DNA of 64,000 nt, taken from the NCBI RefSeq assembly GCF_016836705.1, contig NZ_JAFCGY010000007.1:62001-126000 (forward strand), given 5' to 3'. The position numbers and the translations under genes were made by a program. Origin of the DNA: Mesorhizobium caraganae (GTDB lineage Bacteria; Pseudomonadota; Alphaproteobacteria; Rhizobiales; Rhizobiaceae). Below are positions 44,611 through 54,355 of this stretch, in pieces. Numbering within the stretch: position 1 is the first letter of the stretch; the number at the start of each line of letters is the position of its first letter. A model generated the notes under the pieces. That model had not been told where the DNA came from and ran no database searches. It worked only from the letters and a program-made list of their open reading frames with translations.

Positions 44611-44860
44611 TCCGATTGAGATCGTCTGGGTTAATAAAGCCCGTTCGGCATCTGAGACAACATCGTGCTGTTCAAGCCGCAAAAAAGAGATTCAAGCATC
44701 AGCGCCTCGAGGCATAGGAGATGAGGCGCCAACCGCCTTGGCGGATCAAGCGAGAAGAGCTGCAAGTCCGCCATTTCTCAGGGAGGCCAGCATATCTGAC
44801 GTAATTTATACCAAAACGCCAGCAGCGACGGAACCACGATTCATCGAGGAGATTTAGAAC

Positions 44861-45142
44861 ATGACGTGCCGGGATTTCTCAATGAACCGATATTTCTTCG
44901 ACGTCTATAACAGCGACGGTCTGGTTCTCGACGAAGACGGCCAATTTTTCGAGTCGCGCGATCGCGCTCGAGGAGAGGCCTTGCGCATCCTGCACGATGT
45001 TGCGCGCGATGAAATGCCTGACCGTGACCTGGTAAAAATCACGGTTAAGGTCAGAAGTGACAACGGAGCCCAGATGTTTGAAGCGTCGCTCATCTTGACG
45101 ACCGGCTGGAGCGCATCGCCGTTCGTCGAGCCAAATAGGTAA
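44861..45142 (+). CDS. DUF6894 protein
   Basis: 93 residues from ATG 44861 (CGAGGAGATTTAGAAC upstream; internal ATG 44882 is close to the usual domain start). NRYFFDVYNSDGLVLDEDGQ, then SRDRARGEALRILHDVARDE and VKVRSDNGAQMFEASLILTT give the strand-helix-strand layout of DUF6894. Function unknown, frequent in rhizobial stress regions. Confidence 0.8.
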   Translation: MTCRDFSMNRYFFDVYNSDGLVLDEDGQFFESRDRARGEALRILHDVARDEMPDRDLVKITVKVRSDNGAQMFEASLILTTGWSASPFVEPNR

Positions 45143-45176
45143 ACAAGGGCCGGGGACAAATGCGCCATCGCACCAT

Positions 45177-45395
45177 TTAATCGCATCTACCGGGGAGTGT
45201 GGGCCCGCCGTTCGCCCCCTCTTCCGAACCTCCACTTGACGTGGTTGACGTACGAAGGCGATGTTCGAAAGGCCGAATTGTATCCTCAACGAGGGGGTCC
45301 TTCTTACGAGCAAAGTCCATAAGGACACCCTGAGCGGTTTCGGCATCGACATCGCCAGTCAGCGCGGCCTTGCAAGCCGGACACAGGATTGCGAG
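45177..45395 (-). pseudogene. Possible gene with CPxC motif lacking a usual start
   Basis: A 72-codon minus-strand frame between stops reads LAILCPACKAALTGDVDAET then AQGVLMDFARKKDPLVEDTI and RPFEHRLRTS. The composition looks coding and CPAC could bind metal. There is no ATG, GTG or TTG before the conserved-looking part, so the 5' end is probably damaged. It converges with the DUF6894 gene. Confidence 0.35.
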
Positions 45396-45452
45396 TTATT
45401 TCAATAAATGAAAATCGCGGGAACGGATTTGACCCCGTCGCGTAAGGGTCAA

Positions 45453-45674
45453 ATGAGCACACGCGGCATCAACTTCCTGGATCGCTGGATCGCCAGCAAC
45501 ATCCCAGAGACGGCAACGGCCGACGCCGTTTCCGTGAGCGAACTCACCCACAAGCTTTTCGCCGATGCGAAGGCGCTCGGGATCAAGCGCGAAGAGATCG
45601 ATGAGGAAGTTTCCAGCCTCTATCGAACGTTGGTGGACGCGATAGTTCACTTTGACCCGGGAGTGTCCGAATGA
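45453..45674 (+). CDS. DUF768 family protein (copy 2)
   Basis: 73 residues from ATG 45453 (GTAAGGGTCAA upstream): STRGINFLDRWIASNIPETA, VSVSELTHKLFADAKALGIK, EIDEEVSSLYRTLVDAIVH. Very similar to the copy at 20448. A GGAAC-N16-CGTA site at 45420-45444 sits close to the ATG. The stop overlaps the start of the next DUF768 gene (ATGA), so the pair is coupled. Confidence 0.88.
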   Translation: MSTRGINFLDRWIASNIPETATADAVSVSELTHKLFADAKALGIKREEIDEEVSSLYRTLVDAIVHFDPGVSE

Positions 45675-45901
45675 GTGAGCGAGCTGTTCGATTCCTGCAT
45701 CGGTGGGTGGAAAGAAACGATGTTCTCAACGCACGTTCCGTTGACGACGTGTCGCTCCTTGATCTCGCGACGCGCCTGTTCCTTGACTCAAAGGCGGCTG
45801 GGATCAGTGAAAGCGAAATAGTCGAAAGCTGGGATGATATTCGTCAAGGTCTCGTCGATATCATGGTCCGACGCAACCTGGCGCGCCCAACATTGCACTA
45901 G
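45671..45901 (+). CDS. DUF768 family protein (copy 3, divergent)
   Basis: 76 residues: SERAVRFLHRWVERNDVLNA, VSLLDLATRLFLDSKAAGIS, ESEIVESWDDIRQGLVDIMV. The DUF768 pattern is kept but diverged from its overlapping neighbour, which suggests an old tandem duplication and perhaps a heteromer. Function unknown. Confidence 0.8.
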   Translation: MSERAVRFLHRWVERNDVLNARSVDDVSLLDLATRLFLDSKAAGISESEIVESWDDIRQGLVDIMVRRNLARPTLH

Positions 45902-45905
45902 ACCC

Positions 45906-45982
45906 ATGACCAGCGTCTGGTCGCATATTTTTTGGTCGGCATCTTGGTGGCACTGGTGGTGTTGTGGTCCATCAGGTTGTAG
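45906..45982 (+). pseudogene. Tiny membrane peptide next to DUF768, one base short
   Basis: ATGACCAGCGTCTGG is identical to the start of the 24-residue peptide at 20688, followed after a one-base loss (GTCTGGTCG instead of GTCTGGGTC) by VAYFLVGILVALVVLWSIRL and TAG. Same order after DUF768 as in the first cassette. The single missing G in a G run could be a sequencing error. Confidence 0.55.
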
Positions 45983-45983
45983 G

Positions 45984-46500
45984 AGACCAGCAATCGGTCG
46001 GGACAAACCCGGCATGTTTGAGAAGCAGGTGCGCGAGCGGATCATGGCACTGTCGAGATCGCACGATTTGTTGGTCTCTACTGACTGGAAGGGTGCCACT
46101 ATTTCCGAACTGCTCCTGGCCCAGGCCGTCCCCCTTCTGCCGGGAAGACGCAATTGCAATGGCAGGTCTCCCCGTCCTTCTCAGTCCTAATGCTGTCCAA
46201 CAAATCGGCGTTGCATTCCACGAACTTTGCACGACTCCGCCAAGTATGGGTGTTGTTCGGCCATGAAAGCAACATCGCAGTCTCATGGGAGATAGTCAGG
46301 GAGCAGCCATAAAACACTTAGATTGAGGTGGGCAGAGCAGGATGGACCTGAGATCGAAACGATCGGCAAAAACGGCTTCGGCAGTGTCGTGCTTAGACGC
46401 GTCGCCCCGCAGGCATTCGGCGGGACAGCCGATCTGAAGTACGGCACAAATACTGTGATTTGGGCGCCGCCATCTTTCGCCGGGGGTCCCTGTTCGATAG
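45984..46500 (+). pseudogene. C-terminal remnant of an HWE kinase
   Basis: Plus-strand pieces read QVRERIMALSRSHDLLVSTD, WKGATISELL, then LPVLLSPNAVQQIGVAFHEL and LRWAEQDGPEIETIGKNGFG followed by SVVLRRVAPQAFGGTADLKY. They match the catalytic part of the kinase at 30996-32773. The PAS domains and the phospho-His region are missing and two or more frame changes are present, so it is a dead fragment. Confidence 0.85.
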
Positions 46501-46561
46501 GACGCAACGGCACCAACGGGAATCAAGGCCTTTTGAGCGTCAATCGCGCCGACGTCGGGCG

Positions 46562-46723
46562 TCAGTGTCTTTCCGCCTCGGCGTTGTGCGATGGCTCGTT
46601 CGGCAACGCCCGCGGTTTGGCGCTCGCCATGCCATCGTTTTTCCGGCCATGGTCGCCTCGCGAATATTGCCCTTGGGCGTCCTTTTCCACCTGCTTGCTG
46701 GGTGCATCTTTCTCTTCGGCCAC
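46562..46723 (-). CDS. Small hydrophilic protein
   Basis: 53 residues from GTG 46723 with GCGGAGGATGAAAA upstream: AEEKDAPSKQVEKDAQGQYS then RGDHGRKNDGMASAKPRALP. Highly charged, lacking hydrophobic segments, probably disordered. No family recognised; the good ribosome site supports it. Confidence 0.4.
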   Translation of the reverse strand: MAEEKDAPSKQVEKDAQGQYSRGDHGRKNDGMASAKPRALPNEPSHNAEAERH

Positions 46724-46784
46724 TTTTCATCCTCCGCTGCGATTTCGACACGTGCTTGAAGCGACATAAGCAAAAGCAGCTTGG

Positions 46785-46956
46785 CTACGCCCCGCGTTTA
46801 AGAAGAAGCCGGGCCTCCCGCAGGATCGATCCGCGATCCATTCTGACCACGGAGACTATCTGTCGTATCTGCTCCTCCGTTACACCGCATTCGCACGCGA
46901 GCGCGCCGTTGGCCTTCGCGTTTGATGCCTGGCGTCGGGATTTCTTCGTCAGTCAC
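46785..46956 (-). pseudogene. RETGIT-family gene with a frameshift
   Basis: GTG at 46956 (AAGGAAGCAGTC upstream) gives TDEEIPTPGIKREGQR. After a one-base shift near 46903 it continues ALACECGVTEEQIRQIVSVV then RMDRGSILREARLLLKRGA with TAG at 46785. The second half carries the full family core. Confidence 0.65.
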
Positions 46957-47024
46957 GACTGCTTCCTTCAGCTTGAGACAACCCCCTCCGGCTGCTTGCT
47001 GCCGGATGGGGAGGAAGCTGCCCA

Positions 47025-49130
<2,106 letters not shown>

Positions 49131-49172
49131 GCGGCTCTCCTTTGGGCTTGCTCTGGAAATAAGCTGCTCAGC

Positions 49173-49197
49173 AACCTGCGGAGCGGCTACTTGTTCC
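49173..49197 (-). promoter_or_regulatory. EcfG-like promoter of katE
   Basis: On the minus strand GGAAC (49197-49193), a 16-base spacer and GGTT (49176-49173), one mismatch, 43 bases before the katE ATG. Confidence 0.5.
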
Positions 49198-49323
49198 CCG
49201 GAACTGTGAAGAAGGCTTTCTTTTCCGCTTTGAGCGCGGTGGTATTCACGCCGAAGTCCGGCGCCGCCTTCGCGCTTTGCCCGACCGAGGCGGAGCGCCC
49301 TTGCGCTGGTCTAGCCTGACAGC
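49187..49323 (-). other. Possible short decayed gene upstream of katE
   Basis: A frame without start codon reads [20 protein letters not shown] then [17 protein letters not shown] and stops at 49187; an ATG at 49323 is in another frame. The composition is coding-like, but the katE promoter site lies within its end. The remainder of 49131-49411 shows nothing else. Confidence 0.25.
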
Positions 49324-49411
49324 ATTACACCAGGCTCGTCCATTGAGGCGTCTGCGTCCTGCGAGGCAAGCTGCGCACTGTTTCGAATGACATCAGCGGA
49401 ACTTGCCGTGG

Positions 49412-49600
49412 CTAACAGATTACCCAGTCATAGACCTTGGTGACTGACCCGAATGCATCACCACCTGTGGGCGCAGCCGCCTTGAGGGCGGCATTTGCTA
49501 GTTCGGCTGCCTTTGAGCTGGCAAGGTCGCTGCTGGCCAACACCTCCTCTACTGTCGTGGTTTGATCGAACGCGGTGGTCTCGAAGCGGAATTTGGGCAT
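49412..49600 (-). CDS. Hypothetical 62-residue protein
   Basis: ATG 49600 with AACAGGAGGTGCCC directly upstream. PKFRFETTAFDQTTTVEEVL, SSDLASSKAAELANAALKAA and FGSVTKVYDWVIC give strand, helix, strand, which resembles a compact DUF6894-like layout. This is a tentative comparison. It is divergent from the gene at 49697. Confidence 0.55.
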   Translation of the reverse strand: MPKFRFETTAFDQTTTVEEVLASSDLASSKAAELANAALKAAAPTGGDAFGSVTKVYDWVIC

Positions 49601-49696
49601 GGGGCACCTCCTGTTCCCATGCAATGTCCGTCTCCGCGTTGCTTTCCAAGGACGCTCGCCGCGCCCGTTAAGGTCGAGCAACCAGGAGATACAACC

Positions 49697-49861
49697 ATGG
49701 CGACCAAACAAGGGAAGAAGGACAACCGCCTCTCGGAGAGGCAAGCGATGCATCTGGCGGAAACCACCGATGTTTCAATACGGCAAGCCAAGGTCCTCGT
49801 TGAGAAACACGGCAGGGCAAAGGGCAAAAAGGAAGCAAAAAATTTCAAGGCGGACAGTTGA
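49697..49861 (+). CDS. DUF3606-like small protein
   Basis: 54 residues from ATG 49697 (ACCAGGAGATACAACC upstream): ATKQGKKDNRLSERQAMHLA then ETTDVSIRQAKVLVEKHGRA and KGKKEAKNF. The core AETTDVSIRQAKVLVEKHG aligns by pattern with the DUF3606 protein at 17013 (SKFGLAPDQVRELIKKHG). Basic ends suggest nucleic-acid binding. It is followed within two bases by the next gene. Confidence 0.6.
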   Translation: MATKQGKKDNRLSERQAMHLAETTDVSIRQAKVLVEKHGRAKGKKEAKNFKADS

Positions 49862-49862
49862 G

Positions 49863-50054
49863 TTGACGCGCAGGATCGACACTGACCGGGACGCTCGCGC
49901 CAAAAGAGTTGCTCAAGAGGTGATCAACGTTGAACGCACCGCCCGGGAGGCGAAGACAGCAAAGTTGCGAGAAGCACGCTTGGCACATGAGGGAGCTAAT
50001 CCGCTATCAAAGACCAAGTCTCTCGCCACAAAGGCGGCCAAGCGATCCGGGTGA
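49863..50054 (+). CDS. Small highly charged helical protein (paralogue of 36220)
   Basis: 63 residues from TTG 49863, two bases after the previous stop: TRRIDTDRDARAKRVAQEVI, NVERTAREAKTAKLREARLA, then HEGANPLSKTKSLATKAAKR. The middle matches the protein at 36220 (ADREAKKVLYAERQARDAKT). Predicted single charged helix. It is probably an operon with the DUF3606-like gene. Confidence 0.5.
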   Translation: MTRRIDTDRDARAKRVAQEVINVERTAREAKTAKLREARLAHEGANPLSKTKSLATKAAKRSG

Positions 50055-50245
50055 AATGAGCTTGGATCTGGCCCGCGCTCCAACAAGACGCGGGCCGACC
50101 AAGTTTGCCCTTGATAAGACGCCCCCCGGATCGGACGCCGCGATCTCTTCGAGAGTGTAGCCGCCAGAAATAAGAGGCTCGGCGCTTACGCTCATTAGCT
50201 GCTGCGACGGGCTTTTCATTTTGGCGCCTCGTGGGCAGCGCCTCC

Positions 50246-50271
50246 GGAACCATTTCCTGTCGGCTATCGTT
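50246..50271 (+). promoter_or_regulatory. Perfect EcfG-type promoter of a RETGIT gene
   Basis: GGAAC (50246-50250), a 17-base spacer and CGTT (50268-50271), exact match, 25 bases before the ATG at 50297. Confidence 0.7.
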
Positions 50272-50296
50272 GGGTCATTCGGAGGGGATTTCTAAA

Positions 50297-50464
50297 ATGG
50301 TTGAGGAAATCGGCAAGTCGTCGGACCTGGTCGTCCTGGCCGTCCGACGTTTGGCGAAAGAAACCGGTATCACCGAAGCGCAGGCGGCCGAGCTTGTCAG
50401 CTTCCTTGGGCCGCACAATTGGCCCTCGCTTCTGCGCGAAGCGCGTATACTCAAGAAGTCCTAA
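50297..50464 (+). CDS. RETGIT-family small protein
   Basis: 55 residues from ATG 50297 with GGAGGGG at 50281: VEEIGKSSDLVVLAVRRLAK, then ETGITEAQAAELVSFLGPHN and WPSLLREARILKKS. Complete compact form of the recurring family, with its own exact EcfG-type promoter, so it is the best candidate for a functional member. Function unknown. Confidence 0.75.
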   Translation: MVEEIGKSSDLVVLAVRRLAKETGITEAQAAELVSFLGPHNWPSLLREARILKKS

Positions 50465-50671
50465 AGCCGCACAACCTTTATCGAGATGCAGGCGAATGCG
50501 CTGGCTTTCCGCAAAGACAAGGGCATACCATTCTCGGTCAAATGAGCGGCTAATTCCCTGGTGTTCCTCAACCACGCGGACGAACCGCAGCTTCGGTCAC
50601 TCAAATGCAGGGTGCGACTTTGCCGGTCGGCGTCATCCATAGTACGGAATCGGACGAAACGGCAATGCGGG

Positions 50672-50696
50672 GGAACGAGAATGCAAATCGGATGTT
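50672..50696 (+). promoter_or_regulatory. EcfG-like promoter overlapping a tandem repeat
   Basis: GGAAC (50672-50676), a 16-base spacer and TGTT (50693-50696), one mismatch. The -10 part lies in the first unit of the 20-bp repeat. The gene at 50749 follows. Confidence 0.4.
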
Positions 50697-50724
50697 TTTT
50701 GAATAAATCGGATGTTTTTTGAAT
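50685..50724 (+). repeat. Tandem 20-bp direct repeat (two units)
   Basis: AAATCGGATGTTTTTTGAAT occurs twice head to tail at 50685-50704 and 50705-50724 with no mismatch, 25 bases before an ATG. A slippage or duplication event in a promoter region is the simplest cause. Confidence 0.9.
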
Positions 50725-50748
50725 AATGATGTCAGCTGGGAGGTTAGC

Positions 50749-51054
50749 ATGCAAATCCGAGTTAGGCCGGCGAAACGAGAAGGCTCATCTCGCACAATTT
50801 TCCATCGATCGCTATTTGCCGAAGACGTTAAGCCCGGGAAAGCGGAGGCTTGTGTCGTCTTGTCGATTGATACAGGCGGCATTTACCCCGACGGCTCCCC
50901 CTATAAATACGAGCTTGAGTTCACAGCCGAAGAACTCCGTGCGCTTATCGATGTTGCAACTGGTCACGCACCTTCTACAGGCATTGAAATCGGCAGCAGC
51001 GGTTCCGCCACGCATACCGAGAGCGGCGAAACCGCGTCGCCAATCTTACGATGA
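50749..51054 (+). CDS. Hypothetical 101-residue protein
   Basis: ATG 50749 with TGGGAGGTTAGC upstream: QIRVRPAKREGSSRTIFHRS, EACVVLSIDTGGIYPDGSPY, KYELEFTAEELRALIDVATG. Alpha/beta composition, soluble, no family recognised. An in-frame ATG at 50719 lies inside the repeat and is less likely. 51055-51285 shows no gene I can support. Confidence 0.55.
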   Translation: MQIRVRPAKREGSSRTIFHRSLFAEDVKPGKAEACVVLSIDTGGIYPDGSPYKYELEFTAEELRALIDVATGHAPSTGIEIGSSGSATHTESGETASPILR

Positions 51055-51285
51055 CTTCCGCTCACCTGTGCCCCGGCAGCTCCAGAGGTTGGACGCCTTA
51101 CCGGTCAAGCATTGTTGTTGCACCGAGCCTAAAGCTCTCACCGTTTTCGGAGGGACATATGCCACGTCGCGCAGTTTCTTGTCTGCCAAAATGACCTATA
51201 GATGCCCGACTTGCGAAGCATCCATCGAAAACTCGTTCATGGTTTAAGGGCATCAAATCGTTCAAGTGTGCGAGCTGGATGACAT

Positions 51286-51829
51286 TTATCCGTCTCCGGA
51301 CAGCGGCTGGTTGAACCGGATCCGGTCATCAGAGAGGATAATACCCTCCAGGATCTCGCGCCGGTCTTCGAGGTCCATAGCCCGCAGATCAAGAGCGTTG
51401 AGGTGGAGCAAATCGAAGGCGACGCAATAGAGGTCGTGCTGGCGGCGGGTGATCGCCTTGCGCAACGCCTGATAGTCGGAAAGTCCAGCTTCGTTGAGCA
51501 CGACTATTTCACGTCGATGATGGCGCGCTCCGGTACTTGCTGTCGCGCCGCTTCGAAACCATGCCCTCGATGCCGGCTTCGTCAATCAAATGAAAGATTG
51601 CCTTGGCGGCGCTCTCGAAACCGAGCCGTTTCGCCGCGCTGGCCAAGTCGCGATATTTCGCCGTCCAGTCATGACCGTTGCGCGTGAAAATGCGGACGTC
51701 GTGATCGATAATGATCTGGGAGCGATAGCCGTTGAACTTGACCTCGTGAATCCATTCGTCGCCTTCAGGGGGCTTCTCGACAAGGGTCTCGACAAAGACG
51801 CATGAACACGCCCACACCCGACGATTCAA
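51286..51829 (-). pseudogene. Scrambled and truncated LigD-type ligase fragment
   Basis: The first part reads VETLVEKPPEGDEWIHEVKF-NGYR (motif I Asp changed to Asn) through KRLGFESA. It then jumps to AKAIFHLIDEAGIEGMVSKR-RDSKYRS, which in the intact gene comes about 85 codons later, and then returns to EIVVLNEAGLSDYQALRKAI through DDRIRFNQPLSGDG, where it ends. A segment of about 80 bp has moved upstream within the gene, apparently at a short GAGCGCC match. The OB-fold is missing. Confidence 0.88.
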
Positions 51830-51843
51830 TAGATTAAGCTAAA

Positions 51844-52203
51844 ATGGTTCCCGTCTGGAAACCAAAATTACCTTGCGACGTTGTGGGCTCACAACGATCG
51901 GGAGGTCAGGCCGTGGGCAACTTTCTACCGCTGTCCATCAAGCTGGTGGACGGAAAAGCCATAAGTGTGTCGTCAATCTGCGCGGCCGAGGTTGCACTTC
52001 AAGGTCAATGGCGAAACAAGGCGGCGGCGCCTTACAAGGACGCGTGCCGGCTAATCGCCGCTGCCAAAGACGGCAGTTGCAACCCAGCTATCGCTTTCGC
52101 GGCGTTCAAGGCCGCCGCTATCGACCAGCGTCTATTGCTGCCCGCTGCCAAGAGTGCTGCACTCAAAATGCTGGATGACGTTAGCGGAGACTTACAGACG
52201 TGA
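51844..52203 (+). CDS. DUF982 family protein
   Basis: 119 residues: FLPLSIKLVDGKAISVSSIC, then AAEVALQGQWRNKAAAPYKD and ACRLIAAAKDGSCNPAIAFA give the DUF982 pattern, common in Rhizobiales and without known role. The start at 51844 has no clear ribosome site; VG-N at 51912 could be nearer the family start. The stop overlaps a GTG of the next, damaged gene. Confidence 0.8.
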   Translation: MVPVWKPKLPCDVVGSQRSGGQAVGNFLPLSIKLVDGKAISVSSICAAEVALQGQWRNKAAAPYKDACRLIAAAKDGSCNPAIAFAAFKAAAIDQRLLLPAAKSAALKMLDDVSGDLQT

Positions 52204-52450
52204 CGGAGCTGTCAGATCTAAGCCCGCCAAGCCCTGGCAAGCACTACGCCAGTCGATGAGGGCGGCTTTTTCTACAACTGCCCACACTGCGGCCCAGTTG
52301 GTCGACCAGCGCGATGCTCGCCAGGTGTTATCATGAAGGCCCTGGGCACGAGCCGCTTGAGCCCGAGCCCGAAGGAAAGGTCATCGAATTCCGACGCGGA
52401 AAGATTAGCCAGACTAGTGACGGGAACCTTTCGTCCGCGTCCAAGTTCGT
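52200..52450 (+). pseudogene. Frameshifted small zinc-ribbon gene
   Basis: GTG 52200 gives TELSDLSPPSPGKHYASR. Further frames give DEGGFFYNCPHCG, then QLVDQRDARQVL, then YHEGPGHEPLEPEPEGKVIE. The order matches the intact zinc-ribbon protein at 52683 (FYVCSVCGQEVDQRDIRQVL, HEPLE) but needs three frame changes. Confidence 0.7.
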
Positions 52451-52455
52451 CGCCC

Positions 52456-52682
52456 ATGCCGCATTATTTTTTCGATTTCTGGGAAGACGGAAACCTGATC
52501 GCTGACGATGAGGGTACCGATGCGCCGGATTTCGAAACGGCAAAAGATGAAGCTGTCGTCGACCTTGCGGAATTGATGAAAGAGATTTTAACGGCTGGCG
52601 GATCTCACTAGCTAAGCTCATCTTGCGCGATGAGAACGGTGAAGAGTTGCTGGAACTGGCGCTAAATTACCAGGAGAAGATC
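52456..52682 (+). pseudogene. DUF6894 gene with a frameshift
   Basis: ATG 52456 gives PHYFFDFWEDGNLIADDEGT then DFETAKDEAVVDLAELMKEI and a stop at 52611 after LTAGGSH. One base change near 52597 would continue LAKLILRDENGEELLELALN, the expected second half of DUF6894. The downstream frame runs directly into the zinc-ribbon gene. Confidence 0.65.
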
Positions 52683-52853
52683 TTGACGAAAATCTTTGAC
52701 GTTGGACCCTCTAATCACCATGGGCCAAAGTCGAACGGTGACGATCGTTTCTACGTTTGCTCTGTTTGCGGCCAAGAGGTCGACCAACGCGACATTCGGC
52801 AAGTGTTGTGGCACGCGCAACCGGATCACGAACCCCTTGAATTGGATCGATGA
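52683..52853 (+). CDS. Small zinc-ribbon-like protein
   Basis: 56 residues from TTG 52683 behind CCAGGAGAAGATC: TKIFDVGPSNHHGPKSNGDD then RFYVCSVCGQEVDQRDIRQV and LWHAQPDHEPLELDR. One CxxC plus the two His (WHAQPDH) could bind zinc. The frame is open upstream through the DUF6894 remnant, so a fusion is possible. A decayed copy lies at 52200. Confidence 0.6.
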   Translation: MTKIFDVGPSNHHGPKSNGDDRFYVCSVCGQEVDQRDIRQVLWHAQPDHEPLELDR

Positions 52854-52854
52854 A

Positions 52855-53082
52855 ATGGCCAACCCTAAGCCGAAAACTAGCAGCGATCCGACATCTGACC
52901 TTTGCCCCTACGACCTTGCCTTCTTTATGGAAAAGCACGGGCTGTCGAAAGATGCGGCGGGAGTGATCCTGCACACCAACGGCCCGTCGCGACAACGATG
53001 CGACTATGCGGCGGAGGCGTTCCTGCGTTTCAAGCTTATGCGCGAGACGCGAGCGAAGCCGCCGGCTCCAAGCATCAAATGA
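52855..53082 (+). CDS. Small CPYDLAFF-type protein
   Basis: 75 residues from ATG 52855, one base after the zinc-ribbon stop: ANPKPKTSSDPTSDLCPYDL, AFFMEKHGLSKDAAGVILHT, AEAFLRFKLMRETRAKPPAP. Helical and basic at the end; no family name known to me. The core FFMEKHGLSKDAAGVILHTNG resembles the helix-loop-helix size of the other small families here. A broken paralogue is at 8334. Confidence 0.65.
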   Translation: MANPKPKTSSDPTSDLCPYDLAFFMEKHGLSKDAAGVILHTNGPSRQRCDYAAEAFLRFKLMRETRAKPPAPSIK

Positions 53083-53083
53083 A

Positions 53084-53114
53084 AACCCCGCCGACCGGAG
53101 TCAGCGGGGATTTC
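53084..53114. terminator. Bidirectional terminator between convergent genes
   Basis: CCCCGCCGAC / GTCAGCGGGG (one mismatch) with a four-base loop, flanked by AAAA on the left and ATTTC on the right, two bases after the stop of the gene at 52855 and facing the minus-strand gene at 53146. Confidence 0.65.
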
Positions 53115-53145
53115 GAATGCTGATCGTAGACCGCCACCCCTCCAG

Positions 53146-53454
53146 CTAACAGCCTTCCGTGGTGGTTTTGATCTGACCTGGGGCTGCGGACTTGGCGCTG
53201 GTGTCCTGCTGGCCAGGAGCCGCCTGCTTTGCACTTCCACTCTGTTGGCCCGGCGCACAATCCTTTGCTGAGTTGGAGTTGGTCGACTTCGTTGTGGTCG
53301 AATCCATGCTGTTATCTGTCGTCGGCATGGTTGTGGTTGTGGTGGAGGTGCCACTCGTGGTGGAGGAGCCACTCGACGATGTCCCCGTCGTCCCAGCGAG
53401 AGCGAGACCGGTGCAAAGAACCATCATGGCAGTACCAATAAGAAGCCGTTTCAT
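53146..53454 (-). CDS. Secreted Ser/Thr-rich low-complexity protein
   Basis: 102 residues with signal peptide (KRLLIGTAMMVLCTGLALAG). The mature part is Thr/Ser rich (GTSSSGSSTTSGTSTTTTT) and then carries three APGQ repeats (CAPGQQSGSAKQAAPGQQDT, AAPGQIKTTTEGC) with one Cys at the start and one at the end of that region. Probably a disordered envelope protein. CAGGAGATGAAGG precedes the ATG, and an EcfG-like site lies upstream. Confidence 0.65.
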   Translation of the reverse strand: MKRLLIGTAMMVLCTGLALAGTTGTSSSGSSTTSGTSTTTTTMPTTDNSMDSTTTKSTNSNSAKDCAPGQQSGSAKQAAPGQQDTSAKSAAPGQIKTTTEGC

Positions 53455-53496
53455 CCTTCATCTCCTGATGACAAGGCAATGTCCCTTCGATCCGAC

Positions 53497-53521
53497 AACA
53501 TGGGCGGGAAGGATCGGTTCC
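53497..53521 (-). promoter_or_regulatory. EcfG-like promoter of the secreted Ser/Thr-rich protein
   Basis: On the minus strand GGAAC (53521-53517), a 16-base spacer and TGTT (53500-53497), one mismatch, 43 bases before the ATG at 53454. Confidence 0.45.
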
Positions 53522-53824
53522 CATCCGTTGATTGTTTAGCGGAGCAAGGCCAGGCGCGGACATGAACTGCCCGTGGCCCTAATCTTGGTGAACAGCACAG
53601 ACCCGTTTCGTCCTAAAAAAGGATCTTCAGGAGCGAGGCATTCTTGCTGCGGAAGACGAACAGATGACCCGAGTGTCAATGATCGTGGAATCGGGACCCT
53701 GGCTTTTCGCGCAAAAGGGACCCCGGTATTGGGGGTGTTGAGGGCACGCCGGTAAGCGCCCGATCAAGCGAAGCTAGTCGGGGTTGCACAGCCTGATCGG
53801 GCGCGACTGATTTGCTTTCGGACT

Positions 53825-54355
53825 TCAGCTTTGAGAGCGGCTCTTGAAGCGCCAGGATTTGTTGCCAGTTTCGGCGATCTCGCAGTGATGGGTGAGGCGG
53901 TCGAGCAGAGCGGTTGTCATCTTGGCGTCGCCGAAGACGCTCGGCCATTCCCCGAAGGTGAGATTGGTGGTGATGATGACGCTGGTGCGTTCGTAAAGCT
54001 TCGAGACCAGATGGAAGAGCAACTGCCCGCTGGCCTGGGCGAAGGGAAGATAGCCGAGTTCATCGAAGACGACGAAGTCGAACCGGGTAAGATGATCGGC
54101 GATGCGGCCCTGCCGGCCGGCACGGGTCTCGGTCTCGAGCCTGTTGACGAGGTCGACGACGTTGAAGAAGCGCCTGTGTGCGCCGTTGCGGATGAGAGAA
54201 CGGGCAATGGCGATCGCCAGATGCGACTTGCCGGTGCCTGTCCCGCCGACCAGGACGACATTGCGCTGATCGGCGACGAAGGCACCGGCGGCGAGGGCGC
54301 GGATCAGGCTCTCGTTGACCGGCGTCCCAGACCGTGCGCTCGCCCTGTTCAGGAT
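53825..54355 (-). pseudogene. istB: IstB-like ATPase, 5' truncated
   Basis: Begins in the middle at [20 protein letters not shown] and continues [20 protein letters not shown] (Walker A), [36 protein letters not shown] (Walker B), [20 protein letters not shown] and [18 protein letters not shown]. The catalytic AAA part is complete but the first third and the start codon are lost to the deletion near 54340. In IS21 elements it helps target selection by the IstA transposase. Confidence 0.85.

Noticed and set aside
50007..50219. Minus-strand 70-codon frame with ATG
   Set aside because: Overlaps the end of the charged-helix gene and has no good ribosome site; possible but not supported.
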